Part shown: positions 11,584 to 20,043 of the stretch, one piece after another
Position numbering within the stretch: position 1 is the first letter of the stretch
Layout: the number at the start of each line of letters is the position of its first letter
NCBI RefSeq assembly: GCF_900199205.1
Contig: NZ_OBMJ01000001.1
Coordinates: 1,116,001-1,180,000, forward strand
Length of the DNA: 64,000 nt
Reading direction: 5' to 3'
Source: Streptomyces sp. 1331.2
GTDB lineage: Bacteria; Actinomycetota; Actinomycetes; Streptomycetales; Streptomycetaceae
Notes under the pieces: model-generated
Database searches by the model: none
What the model saw: the letters and a program-made list of their open reading frames with translations, nothing else
What the model was told of the DNA's origin: nothing
Made by a program: the position numbers and the translations under genes

Positions 11584-12120
11584 GTGGACCCCAACCACTA
11601 CCGCTTCCGGGGCTCGTGGCGGCTCGCGGCACCGACCTCCGCCGTGTACGCGGCACTGGAGGACGTGCGGAGCTATCCGCTGTGGTGGCCGGAGATCAGC
11701 GAGGTCCGGCCGACCGGCGAGGAGACCGGGGACGTGGTCGTGCGCGCACTGCTGCCGTACCGGCTGGTGATCAGCCTGGAGGTGCGCCGGCGCGACCCGG
11801 CGGCCGGGGTGCTGGAGGCGGCCATGCGGGGCGACCTCAACGGGTGGTCGCGGTTCACGGTGACGCCGAACGGGCCGGGCGGTCCGGACGGTGAGGGCGG
11901 TACGGGCCGTGCGAGCGGCGCGGGCGGCGCAGGTGGCGTGGGCTGCCGGGTGCTGTTCGAGGAGGACACCCGGCCCGGCAAACCGCTGCTGCGCCGGCTC
12001 GCGCTACCGCTGCACCCGGTGTTCCGGGCCAACCATGCGGTGATGATGCTCCGGGGGCGGCGCGGGCTGGCCGCCTACCTGGCGGCCGGAGTGACCGGAG
12101 CCAGCGGAGGTGACAGATGA
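11584..12120 (+). CDS. SRPBCC (polyketide cyclase/dehydrase-like) protein
   Basis: A 178-residue START/SRPBCC-fold protein, recognised from RFRGSWRLAAPTSAVYAALEDVRSYPLWWPE and the following beta-rich pattern. Such proteins bind hydrophobic ligands; catalysis is uncertain. A Gly-rich loop of about 25 residues interrupts the fold after GWSRFTVTPN. The last codons (GGDR, stop) lie in the first unit of the heptad repeat, and its TGA overlaps the ATG of the PatB-like gene, so the two are translationally coupled. The GTG start appears leaderless. Confidence 0.75.
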   Translation: MDPNHYRFRGSWRLAAPTSAVYAALEDVRSYPLWWPEISEVRPTGEETGDVVVRALLPYRLVISLEVRRRDPAAGVLEAAMRGDLNGWSRFTVTPNGPGGPDGEGGTGRASGAGGAGGVGCRVLFEEDTRPGKPLLRRLALPLHPVFRANHAVMMLRGRRGLAAYLAAGVTGASGGDR

Positions 12121-12173
12121 CAGATGACAACTTTCAGCGAACAGATGACAGATTTCGAAATCTGTCATCTGTT
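12112..12173. repeat. Heptad inverted repeat, copy C, inside coding sequence
   Basis: Left heptads are GACAGAT, GACAGAT, GACAACT, TTCAGCG, AACAGAT, GACAGAT; the centre is TTCGAA at 12154-12159; the right arm is ATCTGTC, ATCTGTT. Bases 12138-12175 form a perfect 38-bp palindrome. The right arm is shorter than in other copies. The unit contributes the stop of the SRPBCC gene and the start codon plus about 20 codons of the next gene. Confidence 0.88.
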
Positions 12174-13427
12174 CGCCCGAGCCTGAACCCCGACCCGGGC
12201 CCCGCTCCCGACTTCGAGTCCCCCTTCGACCGTGCCGGCACCGGCAGCAGCAAGTGGGCCCGCGCGGACGCCCCCGGAGTGATCCCGATGGGCCTCGCCG
12301 ACATGGACCTCCCCGGCCCGCCCGCCATCGCCCGCGCCCTGCGGCAACGCGCCGACCACCGCGCGTACGGCTACACGGTGTGCGACCCGGCCGGCCGCTC
12401 GCTGGTGGCCGACTGGTACCGCGCCCGGCACGGCGTCGAAGTGGATCCGGACTGGGTCCTGCTGCTGCCCTGCGGCCCGCGCACCGCCCTGCGCATCCTG
12501 CTGGAGACCGTCCGCGAACGAGCCGCCCACCCGGATTCCACCCGCCCGGGAGCCGCCCGATCACCCGCGCCCGTCCTGTTCCCGACCCCCGAGTGGGGCG
12601 GCTTCGCCCAGCTCTGTCGCGCCGCCCGCCTGGAGTACCGCGAACTGCCGCTGCCCGTCGGCCCGGACGGCTACCGGCTCCCGGTCGGCCCGCTGCCCGG
12701 CCCCACCTCCGCCGTGCTGCTCAGCAGCCCGCACAACCCCTCCGCCCGGGTCTGGCCCGCCGACGGGCTGCGCGCCCTGGCCGAGCGGGCGGCGGAGGCC
12801 GGCGCACTGCTGGTCTCGGACGAGGTGCACGGCGACCTCACCCACCCCGGCCACCTGCACCCCGTCGCCGTGACCACCGTCGGTCCGGCGCTACGCCACC
12901 TCGTGGTCACCCTCAACTCCGTCGGCAAGACCTTCAACTGCTCCGGGATCCCCAGCAGTTTCGCCCTCGTCCCCGATTCCGCCCTGCGCGCCCGGTTCAC
13001 CGACGCCCTGGCCGGCTACGGCCTCTGGGAGGGCGGCCTGCTGGAGCAGACCGTGCAGCAGGCGGCGCTGCGCGAAGGCGGCCCGTGGCTGGACGCGCTG
13101 CTCGCGCACCTCGCCGCCGCCCGTACCCGGCTCGCCGACCGGCTCGGCCCCGCCGTCCGGTCCGCCCCGCAGGCCTCCTACCTGCTCTGGCTGGACGCCG
13201 CCGCCCTCGGCCTGCCGCCGCAGGACGCCCGGCGGGCGCTGCTGGAGCGCTGCGGCCTGGAGGCCTCCGACGGCACCGAGTTCGGCCCCGGCGGCCGCGG
13301 TTCGCTGCGATTGAACTACGCGCTGCCGGGCTCGGTGCTGGCCACCGTCCTGGAGCGGCTGCAGCGACGGGAGCAGCCGGGGCGGCTGGAACGACCGGAC
13401 CGGCCGGGACGGCCCGACCTCCCGTGA
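12117..13427 (+). CDS. PatB/MalY-type PLP C-S beta-lyase (aminotransferase class I/II)
   Basis: A 436-residue fold-type I PLP enzyme. FDRAGTGSSKW and GLADMDLPGPPAI mark the PatB/MalY (cystathionine beta-lyase) branch, SPHNPSARVW and VSDEVHGDL are cofactor-site motifs, and the PLP lysine is in NSVGKTFNCSGI. The expected reaction is beta-elimination from a cysteine S-conjugate to pyruvate, ammonia and a thiol. ATG 12117 has GGAGG six bases upstream and is the only good start before the conserved region. It therefore begins inside the palindromic repeat, and residues 1-20 are repeat-encoded. It lies 158 bases before egtA in the same direction, making it a candidate for the missing ergothioneine beta-lyase step (inference). 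Confidence 0.85.
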   Translation: MTDDNFQRTDDRFRNLSSVRPSLNPDPGPAPDFESPFDRAGTGSSKWARADAPGVIPMGLADMDLPGPPAIARALRQRADHRAYGYTVCDPAGRSLVADWYRARHGVEVDPDWVLLLPCGPRTALRILLETVRERAAHPDSTRPGAARSPAPVLFPTPEWGGFAQLCRAARLEYRELPLPVGPDGYRLPVGPLPGPTSAVLLSSPHNPSARVWPADGLRALAERAAEAGALLVSDEVHGDLTHPGHLHPVAVTTVGPALRHLVVTLNSVGKTFNCSGIPSSFALVPDSALRARFTDALAGYGLWEGGLLEQTVQQAALREGGPWLDALLAHLAAARTRLADRLGPAVRSAPQASYLLWLDAAALGLPPQDARRALLERCGLEASDGTEFGPGGRGSLRLNYALPGSVLATVLERLQRREQPGRLERPDRPGRPDLP

Positions 13428-13585
13428 CGCGGGCATCTGCCAGGCCCGGCACCTGCCCGGCACATGCCCGGCACGCTGCGTGTGCGCCCGCGCACGAGCC
13501 GTCGCAGATCCTCGAATTCACCCGTTCGTCATGCCCCTGACCTGCAGAAACGAACGTTCACACGATTTTTGCGGAGCGCCCCCGC

Positions 13586-15022
13586 ATGCTCCGTAGCAGA
13601 CTGGGCAAAGTAGACCGGGCCGCAATCGTGATCCCGAGGATGGTGAGTCCGGTGATACCGACATCCAGCACCACTCCGCCCGACCGTCAGAGCACGCCAC
13701 CACCCCCGTCGGGGGTGACCCCGTTGACCGAATCGGGGGCGCGCAGCCACGTGTCGGGCGTCTGCTTCAAGATCGGACCGCCTCGACTGGTGGGTGTCGA
13801 GGTCGAGTGGTTCGTCCACGACGATCGATGTCCCACCCGGCCCGTACGGCCGGAACTGATCCACGCCGCACTGGAGTCGCTGCCCCTCGGCGGCGCCGAC
13901 GGCGACTCCCTCCCCTCCGGTTCGCGGCTCACGCTCGAACCCGGCGGACAGGTCGAGCTCAGCTCCCCGCCCGCCTCCGGCCTCCTGGCCTGCGTCGACG
14001 ACACCCGACGCGATCTGACCGCCCTTCGGGCCGCCTTCGCGGCGCAGGGCCTGCGACTCACCGGCACCGGGACGGACCCGCTGGCCCGCCCCCGACGGAT
14101 GGTGCTGGACCACCCCCGCTACCTCGCGATGGAGCGCTTCTTCGACTCCGCGGGGCCCTGGGGCCGGATCATGATGACCGGTACCGCGTCGGTGCAGGTG
14201 TGCCTGGACGCCGGCGACGCGAACGGCCCGCACGCGGTCGAGCGCCGCTGGCAACTGGTCCACCGGCTGGGCCCGGTGCTGGTCGCCGCCTTCGCCAACT
14301 CCCCGCTCCTGGACGGCAGACCGACCGGCCACCGGTCGACCCGGCAGACCGTCTGGTCCCGGATGGACCCGACCCGCACGCTGGCCCCCGAGCCGGACCA
14401 CGGAGACCCGCGCGAGGCCTGGGCGCAGTACGTGCTGGACGCCGAAGTCCTGTGCGTACGCAGGCCGGACGGGCTGCCGTGGACGGCCCCGCCCGGGCTG
14501 ACCTTCCGCCAGTGGATCCGCGGCGCGGGCGAACGCCCGCCCACGCTGGACGACTTGGACTACCACCGCACCACGCTCTTCCCCCCGGTGCGCCCGCGCG
14601 GCCACCTGGAGCTGCGGATGATCGACGCCCAGCCGGGGGACGGCTGGATGGTGGTCGCCGCGCTCGTCACCGCGCTGCTGGACGACCCGGTGGCCGCCGA
14701 CGCCGCACTGGCCGCGCTGGAGCCGCTGGACGCCCTGGACCGGTCGGCGGGGCGGGACGGCCCGCGGGCACCGCGCAGCGAGGCCTGGCGCCGCGCCGCC
14801 ACCCTGGCCGTCGGCGACCCCGAGCTGCGCCGCGCCGCCCTGAGATGCTTCGCCGCCGCCGACGCCGCGCTGGGCCGTCTGCCCGGCGCCGGGCGGCTGC
14901 GCACCGCCGTCGCCGAGTTCGCCGAGCGCTACCCCGCGCGCGGCCGCTGCCCGGCCGACGACCAGCTGGACGCCCTGCGCGCCGGCACCCGACGCACTCC
15001 CCCGGAGGAGGCCGCACCATGA
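13586..15022 (+). CDS. egtA: Ergothioneine biosynthesis glutamate-cysteine ligase EgtA
   Basis: Up to 478 residues. A glutamate-cysteine ligase (GCS2-type) making gamma-glutamylcysteine, the sulfur donor for EgtB. VGVEVEWFVHD near residue 70 is the ATP/metal-site start of the GCS fold, and RIMMTGTASVQVCLDAGD and RGHLELRMIDAQPGDGWM are family motifs. The true start is uncertain: ATG 13586 has GGAG about ten bases upstream, and ATG 13640 or nearby GTG codons would trim an unconserved leader. Its stop overlaps the ATG of egtB (ATGA), so this is the first gene of the egt operon. Confidence 0.93.
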   Translation: MLRSRLGKVDRAAIVIPRMVSPVIPTSSTTPPDRQSTPPPPSGVTPLTESGARSHVSGVCFKIGPPRLVGVEVEWFVHDDRCPTRPVRPELIHAALESLPLGGADGDSLPSGSRLTLEPGGQVELSSPPASGLLACVDDTRRDLTALRAAFAAQGLRLTGTGTDPLARPRRMVLDHPRYLAMERFFDSAGPWGRIMMTGTASVQVCLDAGDANGPHAVERRWQLVHRLGPVLVAAFANSPLLDGRPTGHRSTRQTVWSRMDPTRTLAPEPDHGDPREAWAQYVLDAEVLCVRRPDGLPWTAPPGLTFRQWIRGAGERPPTLDDLDYHRTTLFPPVRPRGHLELRMIDAQPGDGWMVVAALVTALLDDPVAADAALAALEPLDALDRSAGRDGPRAPRSEAWRRAATLAVGDPELRRAALRCFAAADAALGRLPGAGRLRTAVAEFAERYPARGRCPADDQLDALRAGTRRTPPEEAAP

Positions 15023-16443
15023 CCGACGTCCGACCGAACGGCCCGACCGCAGCCCCCGCCGCCGCGGCCGAGGCCCCGCACGGCGCCGGGGCGGCGCACC
15101 GCACCCGAACCCCGCGCGGCATCGAGGCAGCACGCGGCATCGAGGACCTGCGCGAGACCATCGCCGCCGAGCTGCTGGCCGCCCGGGCCCGGACCGCGGC
15201 GCTGACCGACTGCGTCGGGGACGGCGACCTCACCGCCCAGCATTCCCCGCTGATGTCCCCGCTGGTCTGGGACCTCGCGCACATCGGCAACCAGGAGGAG
15301 CTCTGGCTGCTGCGCAACGTCGGCGGCCGCGACCCGATGCATCCGGAGATCGACCCGCTGTACGACGCCTTCCAGCACCCCCGGGCCGAGCGCCCCAGCC
15401 TGCCGCTGCTGCCGCCCGCCGAGGCCCGCGCCTACGCCCACGACGTGCGCGGCCGGGTGCTGGACCTGCTCGCCGCCAGCCCGCTGGAGGGGGCGCCGCT
15501 GCTGGAGGCCGGGTTCGCGTTCGGGATGATCGCCCAGCACGAACAGCAGCACGACGAGACGATGCTGATCACTCATCAGCTCCGCAAGGGCGAGCCGGCC
15601 CTGGCCGCTCCCCCACCGCCGCCCGCGCCCGCCGACGCGGCCGCCCTGCCCGCCGAAGTCCTCGTCCCGGCCGGGCCGTTCACCATGGGCACGGACACCG
15701 AGCCGTGGGCGCTGGACAACGAGCGCCCGGCCCACGTCGTCGACCTGCCGGCCTTCCTGCTGGACACCACGCCCGTCACCAACGCCGCCTACCAGCGCTT
15801 CATCGCGGACGGCGGCTACGACGACCCGCGCTGGTGGACCCCGCAGGGCTGGGAGCACCGGCGGCGCGCCGACCTGACCGCCCCGCTGTTCTGGCGGTTC
15901 GAGGACGGCCAGTGGCTGCGCCGGCGCTTCGGCACGGTCGAGCCGGTCCCGCCGAACGAGCCGGTCCTGCACGTCAGTTGGTACGAGGCGGACGCGTACG
16001 CCCGGTGGGCCGGGCGCCGGCTGCCGACCGAGGCGGAGTGGGAGAAGGCGGCCCGGCACGACCCGGCCACCGGCCGCTCCCGCCGCTACCCCTGGGGCGA
16101 CGGCGCTCCCGGCCCCGAGCACGCCAACCTCGGCCAGCGCCATCTGCGCCCGGCCGCGGCGGGCAGCTACCCGCAGGGCCAGTCCCCTTACGGCGTACGG
16201 CAGTTGATCGGCGACGTGTGGGAGTGGACGGCGAGCGACTTCCGCTCCTACCCGGGCTTCCGGGCGTGGCCGTACCAGGAGTACTCGGAGGTCTTCTTCG
16301 GCCCCGAGTACAAGGTGCTGCGCGGCGGCTGCTTCGCGGTGGCACCGGTCGCCTGCCGGGGCACCTTCCGCAACTGGGACTACCCGATCCGGCGGCAGAT
16401 CTTCGCCGGCTTCCGTACCGCCCGCGACCTGGAGCGTGACTGA
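15019..16443 (+). CDS. egtB: Hercynine oxygenase EgtB
   Basis: A 474-residue non-haem iron enzyme joining gamma-glutamylcysteine to hercynine as a sulfoxide. An N-terminal DinB-like helical domain supplies the iron histidines, His88 in DLAHIGNQEE and His174/His178 in HEQQHDE. The C-terminal FGE-sulfatase domain runs from VPAGPFTMGTD to GGCFAV and AGFRTARDL. ATG 15019 follows GGAGGAGG and overlaps the egtA stop. The TGATG at its end overlaps the egtC start. A Pro/Ala-rich linker of about 15 residues joins the two domains. Confidence 0.96.
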   Translation: MTDVRPNGPTAAPAAAAEAPHGAGAAHRTRTPRGIEAARGIEDLRETIAAELLAARARTAALTDCVGDGDLTAQHSPLMSPLVWDLAHIGNQEELWLLRNVGGRDPMHPEIDPLYDAFQHPRAERPSLPLLPPAEARAYAHDVRGRVLDLLAASPLEGAPLLEAGFAFGMIAQHEQQHDETMLITHQLRKGEPALAAPPPPPAPADAAALPAEVLVPAGPFTMGTDTEPWALDNERPAHVVDLPAFLLDTTPVTNAAYQRFIADGGYDDPRWWTPQGWEHRRRADLTAPLFWRFEDGQWLRRRFGTVEPVPPNEPVLHVSWYEADAYARWAGRRLPTEAEWEKAARHDPATGRSRRYPWGDGAPGPEHANLGQRHLRPAAAGSYPQGQSPYGVRQLIGDVWEWTASDFRSYPGFRAWPYQEYSEVFFGPEYKVLRGGCFAVAPVACRGTFRNWDYPIRRQIFAGFRTARDLERD

Positions 16444-17192
16444 TGTGCCGTCACATCGCCTACTTGGGCGAGCCGGTGGTGCCGCAGGAGCTGCTGGTGC
16501 ACCCGCCGTACGCGCTGTACCGGCAGTCCTGGGCGCCCCGGACGCAACGGTACGGCACGGTCAACGTGGACGGCTTCGGCCTCGGCTGGTACGCGGACGG
16601 CGACGAGGTGCCCGCCCGCTACCGCCGCACCGGGCCGATCTGGGCGGACGGCACCTTCGCCGACCTCGCCCGCGTGGTCCGCACCCGGGCGCTGGTGGCC
16701 GCCGTCCGCTCCGCCACCGAGGGCTGCGCGGCGGGCGAGCACGCGGCCTCGCCGTTCACCGCCGAGCGCTGGCTGTTCAGCCACAACGGCGCGGTGGCCG
16801 GCTGGCCGGGCAAGCTGGACGCGCTGGCCGCCCTCCTTCCCCCGGCGGAGCTGCTGGAGCTGGAGGCGCGCACCGACTCGGCCCTGCTGTGGGCGCTCAC
16901 GCTGCACCGGCTGCGGGCCGGAGCCGGGCTCGGCGAGGCCCTGGCGGACACCGTCGCGGACGTCGCCGCGCACACCACCGCACGGATGAACCTGCTGCTC
17001 ACCGACGGCACCGCGATCGCCGCGACCACCTGGGGCGACACCCTGCACCACCGCACCCTGCCGGGTCTCGGCACGGTGGTGGCCTCCGAGCCGTACGACG
17101 AGGAGCCGGGCTGGACACCCGTCCCGGACGGCTCGCTGCTGCTGGTCGACGGCGACGGCGTCACCGTCCGGCAGCTGCCGAGCCACGGCTGA
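16443..17192 (+). CDS. egtC: Ergothioneine biosynthesis amidohydrolase EgtC
   Basis: A 249-residue class II glutamine-amidotransferase-fold hydrolase that removes the gamma-glutamyl group from hercynylcysteine sulfoxide conjugate. The catalytic N-terminal Cys2 is exposed after Met removal (MCRHIAYLG), with FGLGWYADG and FSHNGAVAGW as substrate-site motifs. It starts inside the egtB stop (TGATG), so expression is coupled. Confidence 0.95.
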   Translation: MCRHIAYLGEPVVPQELLVHPPYALYRQSWAPRTQRYGTVNVDGFGLGWYADGDEVPARYRRTGPIWADGTFADLARVVRTRALVAAVRSATEGCAAGEHAASPFTAERWLFSHNGAVAGWPGKLDALAALLPPAELLELEARTDSALLWALTLHRLRAGAGLGEALADTVADVAAHTTARMNLLLTDGTAIAATTWGDTLHHRTLPGLGTVVASEPYDEEPGWTPVPDGSLLLVDGDGVTVRQLPSHG

Positions 17193-17237
17193 CCCTCCAC
17201 TCTCCCTTCATCTTCTGAACAGAGGAACCACCCTGTC

Positions 17238-18209
17238 ATGGACACCTTCGATCTCGCCCGACTGCTGCCCGCCGACCACTTCAGCACCGCACTGCACCAC
17301 GACGTACGGCACGGACTGACCTCCGAGCCCAAGTGGCTGCCGCCGAAGTGGTTCTACGACGCGCGGGGCAGCGAGCTGTTCGAGGAGATCACCCGGCTGC
17401 CCGAGTACTACCCGACCCGCGCCGAGCGGGCCATCCTGGCCGCCCGGGCCGGCGAGATCGCCGCCGCCACCGGGGCCCACACCCTGGTCGAGCTGGGCTC
17501 CGGCTCCTCCGAGAAGACCCGGCTGCTGCTGGACGCCCTGCGCGGGCTCGGCACCCTGGAGACGTACGTCCCGGTGGACGTCAGCGAGAGCGCGCTGACC
17601 GCGGCCGGCACCGCGCTCGCCGCCGAGTACCCCGGACTGGCCGTGCACGGCGTGCTGGCCGACTTCACCGCCGGGCTCGGCCTGCCCCCGGAGGGCGGCC
17701 CGCGGCTGGTCGCCTTCCTCGGCGGCACCCTCGGCAACCTGCTGCCCGCGGAGCGTGCGGCCTTCCTGCGCGGCCTGCGCGACGCCCTGGACCCGGGCGA
17801 CTTCCTGCTGCTCGGCACCGACCTGGTCAAGGACCCGGCGGTACTGGTCGCCGCCTACGACGACAGCGCCGGGGTGACCGCCGAGTTCAACCGGAACGTG
17901 CTCAACGTGCTCAACCGGGAACTGGGCGCCGACTTCGACCCGGAGGCCTTCGAGCACGTCGCGCTCTGGGACGCCGAGCAGGAGTGGATCGAGATGCGGC
18001 TGCGCTCGCTGCGCTCGCAGACCGTGAAGATCCCGGCCCTGGACCTGCCGGTGCACTTCGCCCGGGGCGAGGAGCTGCGCACCGAGGTTTCGGCCAAGTT
18101 CCGCCGCGAGCGGGTGGCCGGGGAGCTGTCGGCGGCCGGTCTGCGGCTGGACCACTGGTGGACGGACCCCGAGGGCCGCTTCGGGCTCTCGCTCTCCACC
18201 CCGGCCTGA
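17238..18209 (+). CDS. egtD: L-histidine N-alpha-methyltransferase EgtD
   Basis: A 323-residue SAM-dependent enzyme that trimethylates histidine to hercynine, the first dedicated step of ergothioneine synthesis. LTSEPKWLPPKWFYDARGSELF and LVELGSGSSEKTRLLLDAL (SAM site) are characteristic, as is FLGGTLGNL. AGAGGAA lies before the ATG. The gene follows egtC by 45 bases and closes the operon; a hairpin terminator follows at 18273. Confidence 0.96.
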   Translation: MDTFDLARLLPADHFSTALHHDVRHGLTSEPKWLPPKWFYDARGSELFEEITRLPEYYPTRAERAILAARAGEIAAATGAHTLVELGSGSSEKTRLLLDALRGLGTLETYVPVDVSESALTAAGTALAAEYPGLAVHGVLADFTAGLGLPPEGGPRLVAFLGGTLGNLLPAERAAFLRGLRDALDPGDFLLLGTDLVKDPAVLVAAYDDSAGVTAEFNRNVLNVLNRELGADFDPEAFEHVALWDAEQEWIEMRLRSLRSQTVKIPALDLPVHFARGEELRTEVSAKFRRERVAGELSAAGLRLDHWWTDPEGRFGLSLSTPA

Positions 18210-18272
18210 GCGGGACCCCGCCTGAGCGGCACCCCGCGCGAGGGAACCCCGTCCGAGGGGCACCCCGTCCGA

Positions 18273-18305
18273 GCTCGGCCCGGGCTGCGCAAGCCCGGAC
18301 CGAGC
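18273..18305 (+). terminator. Terminator of the egt operon
   Basis: GCTCGG and CCCGGGCT pair with AAGCCCGG and ACCGAGC around a GCGC loop, about 65 bases after the egtD stop. Before it are four degenerate copies of a roughly 16-base ACCCCG(C/T)-type repeat at 18212-18272. Confidence 0.75.
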
Positions 18306-18431
18306 CCAATTTGCTTGTTCACCTTACGAATTCTCGGGGCGAAGATTGAGCCACCTGGTGTACAAGAGTTAAACGAATAGGGGTTACGATCTCGGCTACC
18401 GAGCTCAGCGTTGAGTACCAGGAGTCAGATC

Positions 18432-19856
18432 GTGAGCGTCACCCAGAAGCCCTCCGGGGCGGTCGAGGCCCCCGCGCCCGGCCGCCTCGGCTTCGTCGTC
18501 TTCATCACCGCCGCAGCGGCCCTCGGCGGGTTCCTGTTCGGCTACGACAGCTCCGTGATCAACGGAGCCGTCTCAGGCATCCAGGAGAAGTTCGGCGTCG
18601 GCGACGGCGTGACCGGCCTGATCGTCTCCTCGGCCCTGCTGGGCTCGGCGATCGGCGCGGCGCTGGCCGGCCGGTTCGCCGACCGCTACGGCCGCATCAA
18701 GGTCATGAAGGCGGGCGCACTGCTGTTCGCGGTCAGCGCCGTCGGCTCGATGCTGCCCTTCTCCGCCTGGGACCTCGCCCTGTGGCGCGTCCTCGGCGGC
18801 GCGGCCATCGGCATCGCCTCGGTGATCGCCCCGACCTACATCGCCGAGGTCGCGCCGACCAAGTACCGGGGCCGGCTGGCCTCCTTCCAGCAGGCCGCGA
18901 TCGTGCTCGGCATCGCGATATCCCAGCTGATCAACTGGCTGCTGGCGCAGGCCGCCGGTGACGACACCCGCGGCCACCTGCTCGGCCTGGAGGCCTGGCA
19001 GTGGATGCTCGGCATCTGCGTCGTGCCGGCCGCGGTCTACTTCGTGCTCTCCTCGGTCATCCCCGAGTCCCCGCGCTACCTGATCCAGGCCGGCCGCCTG
19101 GACGACGCCCGCAAGGTGCTCACCGAGGTCGAGGGCGAGGGCGTGGACACCGACGCCCGGATCGCCGAGGTCCAGACGCTGATCGCCTCCGACCACCGCC
19201 CGCGCTTCCGCGACCTGCTCGGCGGCCGCTTCGGCCTGCTGCCGATCGTCTGGGTCGGCATCGGCCTGTCGGTCTTCCAGCAGCTGGTCGGCATCAACGT
19301 GATCTTCTACTACTCGTCGATCCTGTGGCAGTCGGTCGGCATCGACCAGAGCAACTCGCTGCTGATCAGCTTCATCGGCTCGGTCATCAACATCCTCGGC
19401 ACCGTGGTGGCGATCGTGCTGGTCGACCGGATCGGCCGCAAGCCGCTCGCCCTGATCGGCTCGGTCGGCATGGCGGTCGCCCTCGGCGCGGCCGGCTGGG
19501 CGTTCTCCTCGGCCACCGGCAGCGGCGACAACCTCACCCTGCCCGACCTGCAGGGCACCGTCGCCCTGATCGCCGCCAACGCCTTCGTGCTGTTCTTCGC
19601 GATGTCCTGGGGCGTGGTCGTCTGGGTGATGCTCGGCGAGATGTTCCCGAACCGGATCCGCGCCGCCGCGCTCTCCGTCGCCGCCTCCGCCCAGTGGATC
19701 GCCAACTGGGTGATCACCGTCTCGTTCCCGTCCATGTCCCGGTGGAACCTGTCGGCGACCTACCTGATCTACGCCGCCTTCGCGGCGCTGTCGGCCCTCT
19801 TCGTGGCCAAGTACCTGAAGGAGACCAAGGGCATCCGCCTGGAGGACATGGGCTGA
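18432..19856 (+). CDS. Sugar-porter family MFS transporter (glucose permease-like)
   Basis: A 474-residue permease with twelve membrane segments. Sugar-porter signatures are complete: GGFLFGYDSSVINGA in helix 1, RFADRYGRIKVMK after helix 2, PTYIAEVAPTKYRGRL, VIPESPRYL at the centre, QQLVGINVIFYYSS in helix 7 and VDRIGRKPL. Length and sequence suit the proton-coupled glucose permease of streptomycetes (GlcP type), but other hexoses or polyols are possible. The GTG at 18432 has AGGAG eight bases upstream and fits the family; a TTG seven codons earlier is less likely. It is transcriptionally separated on both sides by terminators. Confidence 0.9.
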   Translation: MSVTQKPSGAVEAPAPGRLGFVVFITAAAALGGFLFGYDSSVINGAVSGIQEKFGVGDGVTGLIVSSALLGSAIGAALAGRFADRYGRIKVMKAGALLFAVSAVGSMLPFSAWDLALWRVLGGAAIGIASVIAPTYIAEVAPTKYRGRLASFQQAAIVLGIAISQLINWLLAQAAGDDTRGHLLGLEAWQWMLGICVVPAAVYFVLSSVIPESPRYLIQAGRLDDARKVLTEVEGEGVDTDARIAEVQTLIASDHRPRFRDLLGGRFGLLPIVWVGIGLSVFQQLVGINVIFYYSSILWQSVGIDQSNSLLISFIGSVINILGTVVAIVLVDRIGRKPLALIGSVGMAVALGAAGWAFSSATGSGDNLTLPDLQGTVALIAANAFVLFFAMSWGVVVWVMLGEMFPNRIRAAALSVAASAQWIANWVITVSFPSMSRWNLSATYLIYAAFAALSALFVAKYLKETKGIRLEDMG

Positions 19857-19887
19857 CAGCCACCCATCGTCGGTTGATCGGACAGTC

Positions 19888-19927
19888 TGACGGTCTGACG
19901 GTCTGACGCCCTGATCCTCTGACGGTC
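19888..19927. repeat. Octameric TGACGGTC tandem repeat
   Basis: Five consecutive 8-base units (TGACGGTC, TGACGGTC, TGACGCCC, TGATCCTC, TGACGGTC) lie between the permease stop and its terminator. The period differs from the 7-bp family, although the motifs look related. Confidence 0.6.
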
Positions 19928-19932
19928 CGACC

Positions 19933-19979
19933 TTCGGCCCCCGCACCCTAGCGCCATCGGCGCGGGTGCGGGGGCCGAA
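19933..19979 (+). terminator. Terminator after the sugar permease
   Basis: A perfect 16-bp stem: TTCGGCCCCCGCACCC at 19933-19948 pairs with 19964-19979 across a 15-base loop. It insulates the nitric oxide synthase gene from the permease. Confidence 0.88.
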
Positions 19980-20043
19980 TCGTTCACTCCCTGCGGTGGA
20001 CCGCGCACCTCCGGTACTCCTGTGCGACAGGAGGGATGTGTCC

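Noticed and set aside
20038..20043. GTG 20038 as the NOS start
   Set aside because: AGGAGG ends only three bases before it; TTG 20044 has normal spacing. A leaderless start is not excluded.
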